Assembly (NCBI GenBank): GCA_900551055.1
Contig: URUK01000001.1
Span: 173,506 to 237,505, forward strand
Direction: 5' to 3'
DNA length: 64,000 nt
From: an uncultured Prevotella sp.
Lineage (GTDB): Bacteria; Bacteroidota; Bacteroidia; Bacteroidales; Bacteroidaceae
The first letter of the stretch is position 1. Each line of letters starts with the position of its first letter. Shown piece after piece: positions 16,547 to 24,856 of the stretch. The notes below the pieces were generated by a model, which worked only from the letters and a program-made list of their open reading frames with translations, was not told where the DNA came from and ran no database searches. The translations under genes and the position numbers were made by a program.

Positions 16547-16697
16547 AACGTGAGTTCGGTATAAGAAAACGATTGAAAAAGTTGTGGGAATGGATGTTTT
16601 TTTTTTATGTAACTTATTGATTATCAGCTATAAAGATGCTAAAAATATTTCATTCCCCACAACTTTTTCAATCGTTTTCTTATACCGAACTCACGTT
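16547..16697. mobile_element. MITE-like element with long inverted repeats
   Basis: Arms 16547-16592 and 16651-16697 are reverse complements over 46 bases with one single-base indel, separated by a 58-base A/T-rich spacer without a gene. The arm tips read AACGTGAGTTCGGTATAAG. No clear target-site duplication is visible. The size (151 bp), absence of coding capacity and near-perfect arms fit a miniature inverted-repeat element; a long hairpin RNA is the alternative. Confidence 0.6.
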
Positions 16698-16727
16698 TTA
16701 TAAGTACGAAAAAAGGCGTTAACCATT

Positions 16728-16890
16728 CTTTTGCTTGCCTTATCATGTCGGTTACCGCCAAGTTACCTTTAATTCTGCAAGCATAGAATAGTCCACGCCT
16801 AACAGGGCGTGAACCTTCAGTCTGCTTGTCCTCGGATTAAGTGGTGAATGTTTGGCGGTATTCACATGATAGGGGAACAAGAGCCAAAAG
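16728..16890. ncRNA. Candidate rod-shaped structured RNA, 6S-like
   Basis: 163 bases fold into one long rod with exact stems: CTTTT/AAAAG (16728-16732, 16886-16890), CTTG/CAAG (16734, 16878), TATCATGT/ACATGATA (16741-16748, 16864-16871), TACCGCCAA/TTGGCGGTA (16753-16761, 16852-16860). A large central bubble (16762-16777 against 16829-16851) is followed by CAAGCA/TGCTTG (16778, 16823) and an apical CACGCC/GGCGTG with a TAACAG loop. A closing stem, a promoter-sized bubble and an apical stem are the architecture of 6S RNA. The strand is ambiguous: a TATATTTG box at 17041-17048 and a T-run at 16709-16714 favour minus. Assignment by shape only. Confidence 0.45.
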
Positions 16891-17131
16891 CCCAATATTT
16901 GTAATTATTTTATGATATGACTTTTTATCGGTGCATTAGTGAATGTATAAAGCATGCACCTTAGTCATTGTTGTTTCTTATGTCTGTTTCTTTTATTTCA
17001 ATATTAAGGGTGATACTGTTTAATCGTTTCTTCAGTTTTGCAAATATACTGAAACTTTTACAGAAAACCGCTATTAACGTTGATAAATTTATTATGTGGC
17101 ATTTAGTGTTATGGAAGTCTGAGGCTTAAAC
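16891..17131. other. Non-coding region between RNA candidate and clpC terminator
   Basis: No coding frame. It contains a possible minus-strand -7 box TATATTTG (complement of 17041-17048) and a small hairpin GGTGCAT/ATGCACC around 16930-16962. These could belong to a longer minus-strand transcript ending at the T-run at 16709. Confidence 0.4.
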
Positions 17132-17180
17132 TAAAAAGGCCGCAGGCAGGAATGACATATAATCATTCCTGCCTGCGGTC
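17132..17180 (-). terminator. Terminator of clpC
   Basis: Perfect 16-base arms at 17140-17155 and 17163-17178, and on the minus strand a T5 run at 17133-17137. Confidence 0.9.
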
Positions 17181-17212
17181 GGTATTGTTGTTTTGCGGTC
17201 TGTGCCTGTGTG

Positions 17213-19798
17213 TCATTCACTGACTTTTGGCCGGCTTTCTTCCTGTATTGAAGCTTGTATCGAGGTGAATGTCAGCTCTTCCTTGTCTGCGCTCTTGTCT
17301 GCTGCGATGGTGTCTCCGATTGTCAGTTTGCCGTCAAGCAGCAGTTCACATACGCCGTCTTCGATGTAAGTCTGGATGGCGCGCTTCAGCGGACGTGCGC
17401 CGAACTGTACGTCATAGCCCTTCGTTGCGACGAATTCCTTGGCCTTGTCTGTTATCTCGAGTTTGTAGCCAAGTTCGTTCACGCGGTTTATAAGGCCGCG
17501 AAGCTCGATGTCGATGATTTGCTTTATTGCGTCGAGGTCGAGTTGGTCGAAGGTTATTATCTCGTCCAAACGGTTCAGGAATTCCGGGCTGAACTGTTTG
17601 CTCAGGCTCTTTTGTATTATGCTGCGCGCATATTCCTTGTCGCTTTCGTTGAGGCTGAGTCCCATGTTGCCGCCTGCCGTGAAGCCGACTCCGCGTCCGA
17701 ACTCCTTTAGCTGGCGTGTACCGGCGTTGCTGGTCATTATTATTACTGTGTTGCGGAAGTCTATTAGACGTCCGTTGCCGTCGGTAAGACGACCTTCGTC
17801 AAGCACTTGCAGCAGCATGTTGAACACGTTGCCGTGAGCCTTCTCGATTTCGTCGAGCAGCACGATGGAGTAGGGGTGGCGGCGCACACGTTCTGTAAGC
17901 TGGCCTCCCTCTTCGTAACCCACGTATCCCGGCGGCGCTCCGATAAGGCGCGACGTGTTGAAACTCTCGCTGTATTCGCTCATGTCTATGCGGATAAGGG
18001 CGTCGCTGCTGCCGAACATGTATTCTGCCAGCTTCTTTGCAAGATATGTCTTGCCCACGCCTGTAGGGCCAAGGAACATGAACGCGCCGATGGGATGGTT
18101 AGGCTCTTTCAGGCCAACACGGTTGCGCTGTATTGCTTTCACCATTTTCTCTATGGCCTTGTCCTGTGCCACTACGGCCTTCTTTAGTTCCGCACCCATG
18201 TTTTTCAGGCGCACACCTTCGGCCTCGGCCATTCGTTGCACGGGTACTCCTGTAATCATAGAAACGACGTCGGCCACGTCCTTTTCGGTTATTGTGTCAC
18301 GTTTGCCTATCTCGTTGTTCGCCCATTTGTCCTGAAGTTCCTGCAACTCAGCCTCAAGTTCGGTTTGCTTGTCGCGGTAGCTTGCGGCCAGTTCGAAGTT
18401 CTGATTCCTAACGGCAGCTTGCTTCTTCTCCTTTACATAGCTGATTTCCTTCTCCTTTTCACCGATTTCTGGCGGCATCTGTGCGTGTTGCAGGTGTACG
18501 CGTGCGCCGACTTCGTCCATAGCGTCGATGGCTTTGTCGGGGAACGCCCTGTCCGTTACATACCTGTCTGTCAGTTTGACACACGCCATAATGGCATCGT
18601 CAGAATAAGATACGTGGTGGTGATATTCGTATCTTTCTTTTATATTGTTAAGTATTTCGACGGTTTCTTCGGCTGTGGTAGGCTCGATTATCACTTTCTG
18701 GAAACGTCGTTCCAGTGCGCCGTCCTTTTCTATGGAGTTGCGGTATTCGTCAAGCGTGGTGGCGCCGATGCACTGTATCGTGCCGCGTGCCAGTGCCGGT
18801 TTCAGTATGTTGGCAGCGTCCATGGAGCCGGGTGTTGAGCCTGCGCCTATCAGCGTGTGGATTTCGTCGATGAAAATAACCACGTCCGGGTTTTGCTCTA
18901 TTTCCTTGATTAGGGCGCGTATGCGCTCCTCGAACTGTCCGCGGTACTTCGTTCCGGCCACTACTGCTGCCATGTCAAGGCTTATTATGCGCTTGTTGAA
19001 CAACACGGGCGACGTGTGATGCTTGCATATCATCTGCGCCAGACCTTCTACAATGGCGCTTTTGCCTACGCCAGGCTCGCCAATAAGGATAGGATTATTC
19101 TTCTTACGGCGGCACAATATTTCGGTGACACGCTGTATTTCGCGTTCGCGGCCAACAACGGGGTCGAGTTTCCCCTCGGCGGCAGCTTTCGTCAGGTCGG
19201 TGCCGAAGTTGTCAAGCACGGGTGTCTTTCCCGTAGGGCGCTGCGTGGTGGCTGTGCCCGTAGTGCGCGACTTCTGTGAATTGTTGCCGTTAATGCTAAG
19301 CATTCCGTCGTCCTCGTCTTCCTCCTTGTCGGGCAGCCCTATGCCGTCATTTACGCTGCTTGCCTTTTGCCGGAAATATGTCAGTGCGTCTTCGTAGTTC
19401 ATATTGTTGAATTCAAGCACTTCTTTTGCCCCGTTGTCCACGTGGTCGTGCAGTATTGCGAGCAGCAGGTGCTGTTCGTCAACCATTTGTGTCGCCTGTA
19501 TGCGTGCTTCGAGCACGGCCAGTTTAAGTATGTTGCTTGCCTTTTCGTTCAGCACGAGTTCGTGAGTACGGAGCGGCTGCGCAAAGTCTTCTTCGTGCAC
19601 TTTCTGCTCCAATTCTTCTTTTATTGTCTGGAAATTGATGTCTGATTTTACGAACAGTTCGTGTACTGGGCCGGTTTTGTCGCGCAGCATGCCTAATAAC
19701 AGGTGCTCCGGGCCGACCGACCTGCTGGCCAACCGGGCCGCTTCTTCACGGCTGAAAGCCAGTATTTGCGATACTTTCGGTGAAAATTGACTTGTCAT
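17213..19798 (-). CDS. clpC: ATP-dependent Clp protease ATP-binding subunit
   Basis: 861 residues, full length. Two N-terminal Clp repeats (about 1-150) precede AAA+ domain 1 with Walker A GEPGVGKS and DEIHTLIGAG. A UVR-type middle segment (KEISYVKEKKQAAVRNQNFE) separates it from AAA+ domain 2, which has GPTGVGKT. The VGF element in FGRGVGFTAGG is the known ClpP-docking loop, which separates ClpC from ClpB. It unfolds substrates for ClpP proteolysis. Expression is from its own promoter, and the start is preceded by TTAGGAGAG, a good ribosome-binding site. No mcsAB or ctsR neighbours, as usual outside Firmicutes. Confidence 0.97.
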   Translation of the reverse strand: MTSQFSPKVSQILAFSREEAARLASRSVGPEHLLLGMLRDKTGPVHELFVKSDINFQTIKEELEQKVHEEDFAQPLRTHELVLNEKASNILKLAVLEARIQATQMVDEQHLLLAILHDHVDNGAKEVLEFNNMNYEDALTYFRQKASSVNDGIGLPDKEEDEDDGMLSINGNNSQKSRTTGTATTQRPTGKTPVLDNFGTDLTKAAAEGKLDPVVGREREIQRVTEILCRRKKNNPILIGEPGVGKSAIVEGLAQMICKHHTSPVLFNKRIISLDMAAVVAGTKYRGQFEERIRALIKEIEQNPDVVIFIDEIHTLIGAGSTPGSMDAANILKPALARGTIQCIGATTLDEYRNSIEKDGALERRFQKVIIEPTTAEETVEILNNIKERYEYHHHVSYSDDAIMACVKLTDRYVTDRAFPDKAIDAMDEVGARVHLQHAQMPPEIGEKEKEISYVKEKKQAAVRNQNFELAASYRDKQTELEAELQELQDKWANNEIGKRDTITEKDVADVVSMITGVPVQRMAEAEGVRLKNMGAELKKAVVAQDKAIEKMVKAIQRNRVGLKEPNHPIGAFMFLGPTGVGKTYLAKKLAEYMFGSSDALIRIDMSEYSESFNTSRLIGAPPGYVGYEEGGQLTERVRRHPYSIVLLDEIEKAHGNVFNMLLQVLDEGRLTDGNGRLIDFRNTVIIMTSNAGTRQLKEFGRGVGFTAGGNMGLSLNESDKEYARSIIQKSLSKQFSPEFLNRLDEIITFDQLDLDAIKQIIDIELRGLINRVNELGYKLEITDKAKEFVATKGYDVQFGARPLKRAIQTYIEDGVCELLLDGKLTIGDTIAADKSADKEELTFTSIQASIQEESRPKVSE

Positions 19799-19839
19799 TT
19801 AACTCTCCTAATTGTTAAAATTATAATGTCTTGTCCCTG

Positions 19840-19847
19840 CAAAGGTA
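19840..19847 (-). promoter_or_regulatory. -7 element of clpC
   Basis: Minus-strand TACCTTTG, about 42 bases before the ATG. A TTTG 14 bases upstream is too close for a standard -33. An imperfect repeat CACATT/AATGTG spans 19849-19881. Confidence 0.6.
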
Positions 19848-19881
19848 CACATTTATTTATACAAACATTGTGCCAATGTGT

Positions 19882-20540
19882 AAATTAACTATTTTTTTCG
19901 GGCATTCATTCTGTGCTTTTACGTTGCTGTGCCATACAGGCATGCACTTGGCAAAAATAAACTAAAAAAGTTCATAATATGGCAATGTGTCATTTGAAAA
20001 ATATACGCCGGAATTTGCAAAATAGGATTTTGAGCGGCAGGGATAGGGCTTCGCTTAATGCGGTTGACGGCTTTTTGTATTGTGAAACATGACCTTTTAC
20101 GATGCAAAACACGGCCAAACGCAAGGCGAAAAGCCGTATATTCTTGATTGAAAAGCCGTCAAGGCTGTGCGGAAAAACGGCTTTTCTGACCGTAAACTGC
20201 GGTTTTTACTACCTGAAAAAGTCGTATTTTATGCACAGTTTTGTTGTGTTCCGGCTTAAAACATTGAGCGTTAGGTGGTTGCGTTTGCACACGTTTATTG
20301 GCCGTATTTTCGTCCGTCTGGCATTTGTTTCAAAATAACGCGTCGGTGGAGTGTCATTTGAAATCAAAGTGTCAGCTGTCAGGCGTTTTATGCGTCAAGG
20401 TGTCTGTCGGCGTGTCTGTCGGTTTTGTCGATGCTGTTACATTGTCCTTTAATTCGGGAAAACAGTCGTGTAATGCTGAAATATAAGATTTTTTATGATA
20501 AAACAAGCCTGCGTTTTGTTGGTAAGTTCTGGAAAAGTTG
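19882..20540. other. Non-coding region between clpC and the OmpA lipoprotein
   Basis: No credible gene. Short frames here run through the palindrome array and have no recognisable protein features. Apart from array B (20061-20210) and the ompA-family promoter I see nothing assignable. Confidence 0.55.
20061..20210. repeat. Palindromic repeat array B (about 6 degenerate units)
   Basis: Units about 22-24 bases apart such as TTGACGGCTTTTTGT, GAAACATGACCTTTTAC, GCAAAACACGGCC, GCGAAAAGCCGTA, GAAAAGCCGTCAAGGC and GAAAAACGGCTTTTC. It is the longest and most degenerate member of the family. Confidence 0.55.
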
Positions 20541-20548
20541 TAATTTTG
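20515..20548 (+). promoter_or_regulatory. Promoter of the OmpA-family lipoprotein gene
   Basis: TTTG (20515-20518), 22-base spacer, TAATTTTG (20541-20548). Confidence 0.75.
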
Positions 20549-20581
20549 TGCATGTTAAACCATTAAAACCAAATTAGGATT

Positions 20582-21289
20582 ATGAAGAAGTTAAAGTTTA
20601 TAACGCTTGGTTTGTGTGCGGCTTTGGTTTTGAGTTGTAGTACCAAGACTGGCACAGGCGCGCTTATCGGCACAGGTGCCGGAACTTTTGTTGGAGGCAT
20701 TATAGGTAAGATAGCAGGCAATACGGCAGTCGGCGCGGCAGTCGGCGCGGCAGTCGGCGCCGGTACGGGTGCGCTCATAGGCCGCCATATGGACAAGGTG
20801 AAGGCGGAAACGGAAGCACAGCTTGCCGAGGCCGCAACCGTAGAGGAAGTGACTGACAAAAACGGCCTGAAGGCCGTCAAGGTTACATTCGATTCTGGAT
20901 TGCTGTTCGCAACAAGCAGCTCGACTCTGAATTCGTCGGCAAAATCATCGTTGAGCAAGTTCGCGAATAATGTGTTGAAGAAGAATGCAAGCGTGGATGT
21001 CAACGTTTACGGATATACGGACAATCAGGGATGGAAGAACTCTACGGCAGAACAGAGCGTGCAGAAAAACATCGACTTGTCGCAGGAGCGCGCGCAGAGC
21101 GTGGCTTCTTACCTGATGGCATGTGGCGCGGCAGCAGACCAGATAGCAACTGTGGAGGGGCTTGGAGAAGCTAACCCCGTGGCTGACAACAGCACGGAGG
21201 CAGGCCGTGAGCAGAACCGCCGCGTGGAAGTGTATCTGTATGCAAGTCAGGAGATGATTGACGCAGCAAATAACGGAACGCTGCAATGA
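20582..21289 (+). CDS. OmpA-family outer-membrane lipoprotein
   Basis: 235 residues. The signal peptide and lipobox end at Cys19 (LVLSCS). Residues about 25-66 are a glycine-zipper segment rich in GTGAG and VGAAVGAAVGAG. The C-terminal half is an OmpA peptidoglycan-binding domain: NVYGYTDNQG supplies the Asp, and NIDLSQERAQSVASYL and GREQNRRVEVYL supply the conserved Arg. It would tether the outer membrane to peptidoglycan. The zipper is encoded by tandem GGCGCGGCAGTC repeats at about 20730-20760, a site prone to length variation. Confidence 0.92.
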   Translation: MKKLKFITLGLCAALVLSCSTKTGTGALIGTGAGTFVGGIIGKIAGNTAVGAAVGAAVGAGTGALIGRHMDKVKAETEAQLAEAATVEEVTDKNGLKAVKVTFDSGLLFATSSSTLNSSAKSSLSKFANNVLKKNASVDVNVYGYTDNQGWKNSTAEQSVQKNIDLSQERAQSVASYLMACGAAADQIATVEGLGEANPVADNSTEAGREQNRRVEVYLYASQEMIDAANNGTLQ

Positions 21290-21297
21290 CATCCGTT

Positions 21298-21400
21298 AAT
21301 TAAGAGTTAAGAGTTAAGAATTAAGAGAATATGCTTCTGTCACTTGTGTTGTTCGCAGCGACAGCATATTTTCTTAATTCTTAACTCTTAATTCTTAATT
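21298..21400. repeat. Inverted repeat between OmpA lipoprotein and mtgA
   Basis: 38-base arms 21298-21335 and 21363-21400 differ at two positions and are themselves built of TTAAGAGTTAAGAATTAAGA-type short repeats. The loop is 27 bases. It ends 10 bases before the mtgA ATG, so it lies in the untranslated leader. Confidence 0.8.
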
Positions 21401-21410
21401 CAAAAATATT

Positions 21411-22151
21411 ATGTTACGACTTAGGATATTCGGCCGCATAATGCGTTGGGTGCTCGTGTTCTTTTTCGGCTCTACCATACTCGCTGTTGTGGCTTTGCGT
21501 TTCATTCCGGTATATTTCACTCCATTGATGTTTATCCGCTGCGTGGAACAAATGCAGCGCGGTGAAAGTGTGAAACTCCATCACGAATGGGTGCCGATGG
21601 AAGAAATATCCCGCCACATGCCAGTAGCGGTAATGGCGAGCGAGGATCAGCGTTTCCTGCTGCATCATGGGTTCGATTATGATGCCATAGAAAAAGCCGC
21701 CAAGAGCAATCTTAAAGGTGGAAAAATACGTGGCGGCAGCACAATATCGCAGCAAACTGCAAAAAACGTGTTCCTCTGGCCGGGCCGTTCGTGGCTCCGC
21801 AAGGGGCTTGAGGCTTATTTCACGGTGCTCATAGAGTTCATGTGGAGCAAGCAGCGCATTATGGAAGTGTATCTTAATTCAATCGAGATGGGGGATGGAA
21901 TATATGGCGTACAGGCCGTGGCGCACGACAATTTCAACAAAGATGCCGCTGACCTGTTCAGGGATGAATGTGCGTTGATAGCCGCTACGTTGCCTAATCC
22001 GTTGAAGTTCAGCTCCAAAAATCCCAGTGCATATATGTTGAAACGCAAGCGGCAGATAGAGCGGCAGATGAAATTCATACCGTCGTTTCCGGCAGAGGGA
22101 GAAGACTATGACCCAAACACATCTTCCGGCGGAATATACAGTGGTAAGTAG
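21411..22151 (+). CDS. mtgA: Monofunctional biosynthetic peptidoglycan transglycosylase
   Basis: 246 residues of the GT51 family. An N-terminal membrane anchor (about 11-32) is followed by the transglycosylase domain. The catalytic Glu is in VMASEDQRFLLHHGFD. The donor-site motif GGSTISQQTAKNVFLWPGRS and later EVYLNSIEMGDGIYGVQA are intact. It polymerises lipid II into glycan strands at the outer face of the inner membrane. There is no transpeptidase domain, so it is the monofunctional type. ATG is 10 bases after a long inverted repeat. Confidence 0.95.
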   Translation: MLRLRIFGRIMRWVLVFFFGSTILAVVALRFIPVYFTPLMFIRCVEQMQRGESVKLHHEWVPMEEISRHMPVAVMASEDQRFLLHHGFDYDAIEKAAKSNLKGGKIRGGSTISQQTAKNVFLWPGRSWLRKGLEAYFTVLIEFMWSKQRIMEVYLNSIEMGDGIYGVQAVAHDNFNKDAADLFRDECALIAATLPNPLKFSSKNPSAYMLKRKRQIERQMKFIPSFPAEGEDYDPNTSSGGIYSGK

Positions 22152-22158
22152 TTGAATA

Positions 22159-22253
22159 GGTTAGAGGAAGTCAAAGTAGTTAAGGGCAATGCCTTCATCA
22201 TGCATTTGAATAGGCAAAGCACGTGTATTTAACTACTCTAACTTCCTCTAACC
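22159..22253. repeat. Inverted repeat between mtgA and uvrD
   Basis: 25-base arms 22159-22183 and 22229-22253 (GGTTAGAGGAAGT...) with two mismatches and a 45-base loop, fully within the 133-base gap between two co-oriented genes. Confidence 0.75.
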
Positions 22254-22284
22254 GCTTCAATTATATGATAAAAAGAATGCAGAA

Positions 22285-24651
22285 ATGAATTTTCTTGATG
22301 ATTTGAACGAGAGCCAGCGTAAAGCCGTTGAGTATTGCGACGGCCCTTCATTGGTGATTGCCGGTGCGGGTTCGGGTAAGACCCGTGTGCTTACTTACAA
22401 GATAGCATACCTTCTTAGCCAAGGCATGAAGCCGTGGAATATACTTGCCCTGACTTTCACAAACAAGGCAGCCAACGAAATGAAACAACGAATAGGCGCA
22501 TTGGTTGGCAATGACATGGCGCGCAGCCTTAACATGGGGACGTTCCATAGCGTGTTCTCGCGCATATTGAGGGTGGAGGCAGCTTCACTTGGTTATGCTC
22601 CAAATTATACCATTTATGATGAGAAAGATTCGCAAAGCCTGTTGAGGGCTATAATAAAAGAAGAGAAACTTGATGCCAAAGTATATAAACCTGATTTTAT
22701 TTGTTCATTTATAAGTTTGGCCAAGAATAAGCTTATCTTTCCGCAAGATGAAGAAAGGCTTGAAAAATTGCTAAATGATTATCATGTGCATGATATTTCT
22801 AATATAAGTATGATATACTCATCTTACTGTGAAAAATGCAAAAAAGCAAATGCAATGGACTTTGACGACATTCTTGTAAATACTTTTATGTTATTCAAAG
22901 AGCATGATGATATTTGTCAAAAATATTCTAATAAATATAAATACATTCTTGTTGATGAGTATCAAGACACCAATAATGTGCAGCAAAAAATCATATTACA
23001 ATTGTCAAATGAACATTTGAGAGTTTGTGCTGTTGGTGATGATGCGCAAAGCATATATTCTTTTCGTGGGGCAAACATTGAAAATATATTAGATTTTGAC
23101 AAAGTTTTTACAGGGACACGTATATTTAAACTTGAACGGAATTATCGTAGTACACAGCGTATAGTAAAAGCTTCAAATAGCTTGATAAGCCAAAATGGAA
23201 AGCAGATAAAAAAAGAATTATATAGTTTACAAGATGAAGGGAAGCGGCTTATATTGAAAAGTGCGGACGATGGACGGCTTGAAGCGGAAATGGTTTGTCG
23301 TGAGATAATGCGTTTGATACGTCGGGATAAATATAATTATAGCGATATTGCTGTTTTCTATCGTGTTTCGTCGTTAAGTACAAATTTTGAACAGGTAATG
23401 ACAAAATTAGACATTCCTTATAAAATTTATGGTGGATTAGGTTTTTATCAACGAAAAGAAATAAAAGATATTATATCATATTTTCGTTTCGTTTTAAACC
23501 CAGATGATGAGGAAGCGTTTAAAAGAATAATTAATTCACCAAAAAGGGGAATAGGAAATGTTACATTATCTAAAATAGTTGGACTTGCATCGGTTTTCAA
23601 TGTTAGTCCATGGGCAATAATTAATACTCCAGAGAAGTTTGGATTGTCCATAGCTAAGGGAACATTTGAAAAAATTGATGAATTCAAACAGCTTATAAAT
23701 ACTTTTATACAGAAAAGAGATTTAGAAGATGTAGATGTATTGGGGTATGAAATATACAAGCAAAGTGGATTAGAAAAAGAAATATCTTCAGATGTTACTC
23801 CTGAGGGTCGGTTAAGGCAACAACATATGGAAGAACTTTTTGAAGAAATCAAAAAGTTTGTTGAAGACCGTGATGTGGAAAATAAAACTCTGAAAGCTTT
23901 TCTAAATGAAAAGTCTCTTTTGTCTGATGTAGATAAAGATGCAATAGGTGACAATTGCGTATCTTTAATGACTGTACACAATGCCAAAGGGCTTGAGTTT
24001 CCAATCGTGTTTGTTGTAGGGCTTGAAGAAAATGTGTTTCCTGTAAAAAGATCTATAGGAAACCCTGTTGAGATAGAAGAGGAAAGGCGCTTGTTTTATG
24101 TTGCAATAACGCGTGCGGAGCGTTTGTGTTATTTGACATTTGCAAAGATTCGTACTCTGTATGGAGATACAAGTATGGAAATACCGAGCCGATTTTTGAG
24201 TGATATAAAGCCTGAATTATTAAATATGGATGAAAATGTTGAAAGACTTTTATCATCAGGTAAGTCTTATATACGTCCGTTCAATACGGCAAGCCGTTGG
24301 CAGAACAGCCGTCCGGTGGCTTCGCAGTTCAGGGCAGACCCTAAGCCGAGGGTGGCCGTTCACCGCGAAGAACCGCCTGTGCATGATACTTTTTCACCAA
24401 GTTCCCAGCGCCTTCGTGCCGTTGCTTCTATGCAAAGCCGCCGTATAGTTGCGGGTGATGATGGCGGCAAGGCAACGGTTGGCAGCCTGAAAGAGAACTG
24501 TGTGATTGAACATGAACGCTTTGGAATGGGCAAGGTTATACGGCTTGAGGGTTCTGGCGAGAACATGAAGGCGACCGTACAGTTTGAGAACGCCGGCGTA
24601 AAGCAGTTGTTGGTGAAGTTTGCAAGGTTTACTGTGGTCAGGGAAGGATGA
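22285..24651 (+). CDS. UvrD/PcrA-type 3'-5' DNA helicase
   Basis: 788 residues with all superfamily 1A motifs: AGAGSGKT (Walker A, about residue 27), LVDEYQDTN (II), GDDAQSIYSFRGA (III), TVHNAKGLEF (V) and RRLFYVAITRAER (VI). A C-terminal PcrA-type beta module ends the protein (EHERFGMGKVIRLEGSG onward). It acts in excision repair and removal of stalled complexes. The base composition is strikingly uneven: the first ~350 bases and last ~400 bases are GC-rich like the neighbours, while 22.65-24.25 kb is about 30% GC by eye. The reading frame is intact throughout, so it is a functional mosaic rather than a broken gene. Confidence 0.95.
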   Translation: MNFLDDLNESQRKAVEYCDGPSLVIAGAGSGKTRVLTYKIAYLLSQGMKPWNILALTFTNKAANEMKQRIGALVGNDMARSLNMGTFHSVFSRILRVEAASLGYAPNYTIYDEKDSQSLLRAIIKEEKLDAKVYKPDFICSFISLAKNKLIFPQDEERLEKLLNDYHVHDISNISMIYSSYCEKCKKANAMDFDDILVNTFMLFKEHDDICQKYSNKYKYILVDEYQDTNNVQQKIILQLSNEHLRVCAVGDDAQSIYSFRGANIENILDFDKVFTGTRIFKLERNYRSTQRIVKASNSLISQNGKQIKKELYSLQDEGKRLILKSADDGRLEAEMVCREIMRLIRRDKYNYSDIAVFYRVSSLSTNFEQVMTKLDIPYKIYGGLGFYQRKEIKDIISYFRFVLNPDDEEAFKRIINSPKRGIGNVTLSKIVGLASVFNVSPWAIINTPEKFGLSIAKGTFEKIDEFKQLINTFIQKRDLEDVDVLGYEIYKQSGLEKEISSDVTPEGRLRQQHMEELFEEIKKFVEDRDVENKTLKAFLNEKSLLSDVDKDAIGDNCVSLMTVHNAKGLEFPIVFVVGLEENVFPVKRSIGNPVEIEEERRLFYVAITRAERLCYLTFAKIRTLYGDTSMEIPSRFLSDIKPELLNMDENVERLLSSGKSYIRPFNTASRWQNSRPVASQFRADPKPRVAVHREEPPVHDTFSPSSQRLRAVASMQSRRIVAGDDGGKATVGSLKENCVIEHERFGMGKVIRLEGSGENMKATVQFENAGVKQLLVKFARFTVVREG

Positions 24652-24741
24652 ATGATTTGGAGATAGTTTTTCGCTGCATAATGTCTTGACATACAAAGGG
24701 TTGGCATGCTTTGTGAAATGTCTTGTCGCAGGCAATAATTT

Positions 24742-24822
24742 AAAACATGGCATATTGGGCTGCAAAAGACCACCTTTTGCATTGTAAAAGACGACCTTTC
24801 ACAACCCAATATGCCATGTTTT
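24742..24822. repeat. Palindromic repeat array C inside a perfect 18-bp inverted repeat
   Basis: Outer arms AAAACATGGCATATTGGG (24742-24759) and its exact complement (24805-24822) enclose two palindromic units. The first, TGCAAAAG-ACCAC-CTTTTGCA (24761-24781), has perfect 8-base arms. The second is TGTAAAAGACGACCTTTCACA. It lies between converging genes and could form an 81-base cruciform or act as a bidirectional terminator. Confidence 0.8.
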
Positions 24823-24856
24823 GCAATGTCATGTTTTTTGAGTATTGATATATCTT

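Noticed and set aside
16547..16697. Long inverted repeat as an ordinary transcription terminator
   Set aside because: Arms of 46 bases and a 58-base loop are far too large, and there is no T-run at the stem end.
16891..17048. Ten-codon leader peptide frame on the minus strand (MTKVHALYIH) downstream of a TATATTTG box
   Set aside because: Too short to support, with no downstream gene on that strand to attenuate.
20102..20338. A 78-codon plus-strand frame upstream of the OmpA lipoprotein
   Set aside because: It lies almost wholly in palindrome array B and has no promoter or protein features; it is a by-product of the repeats.
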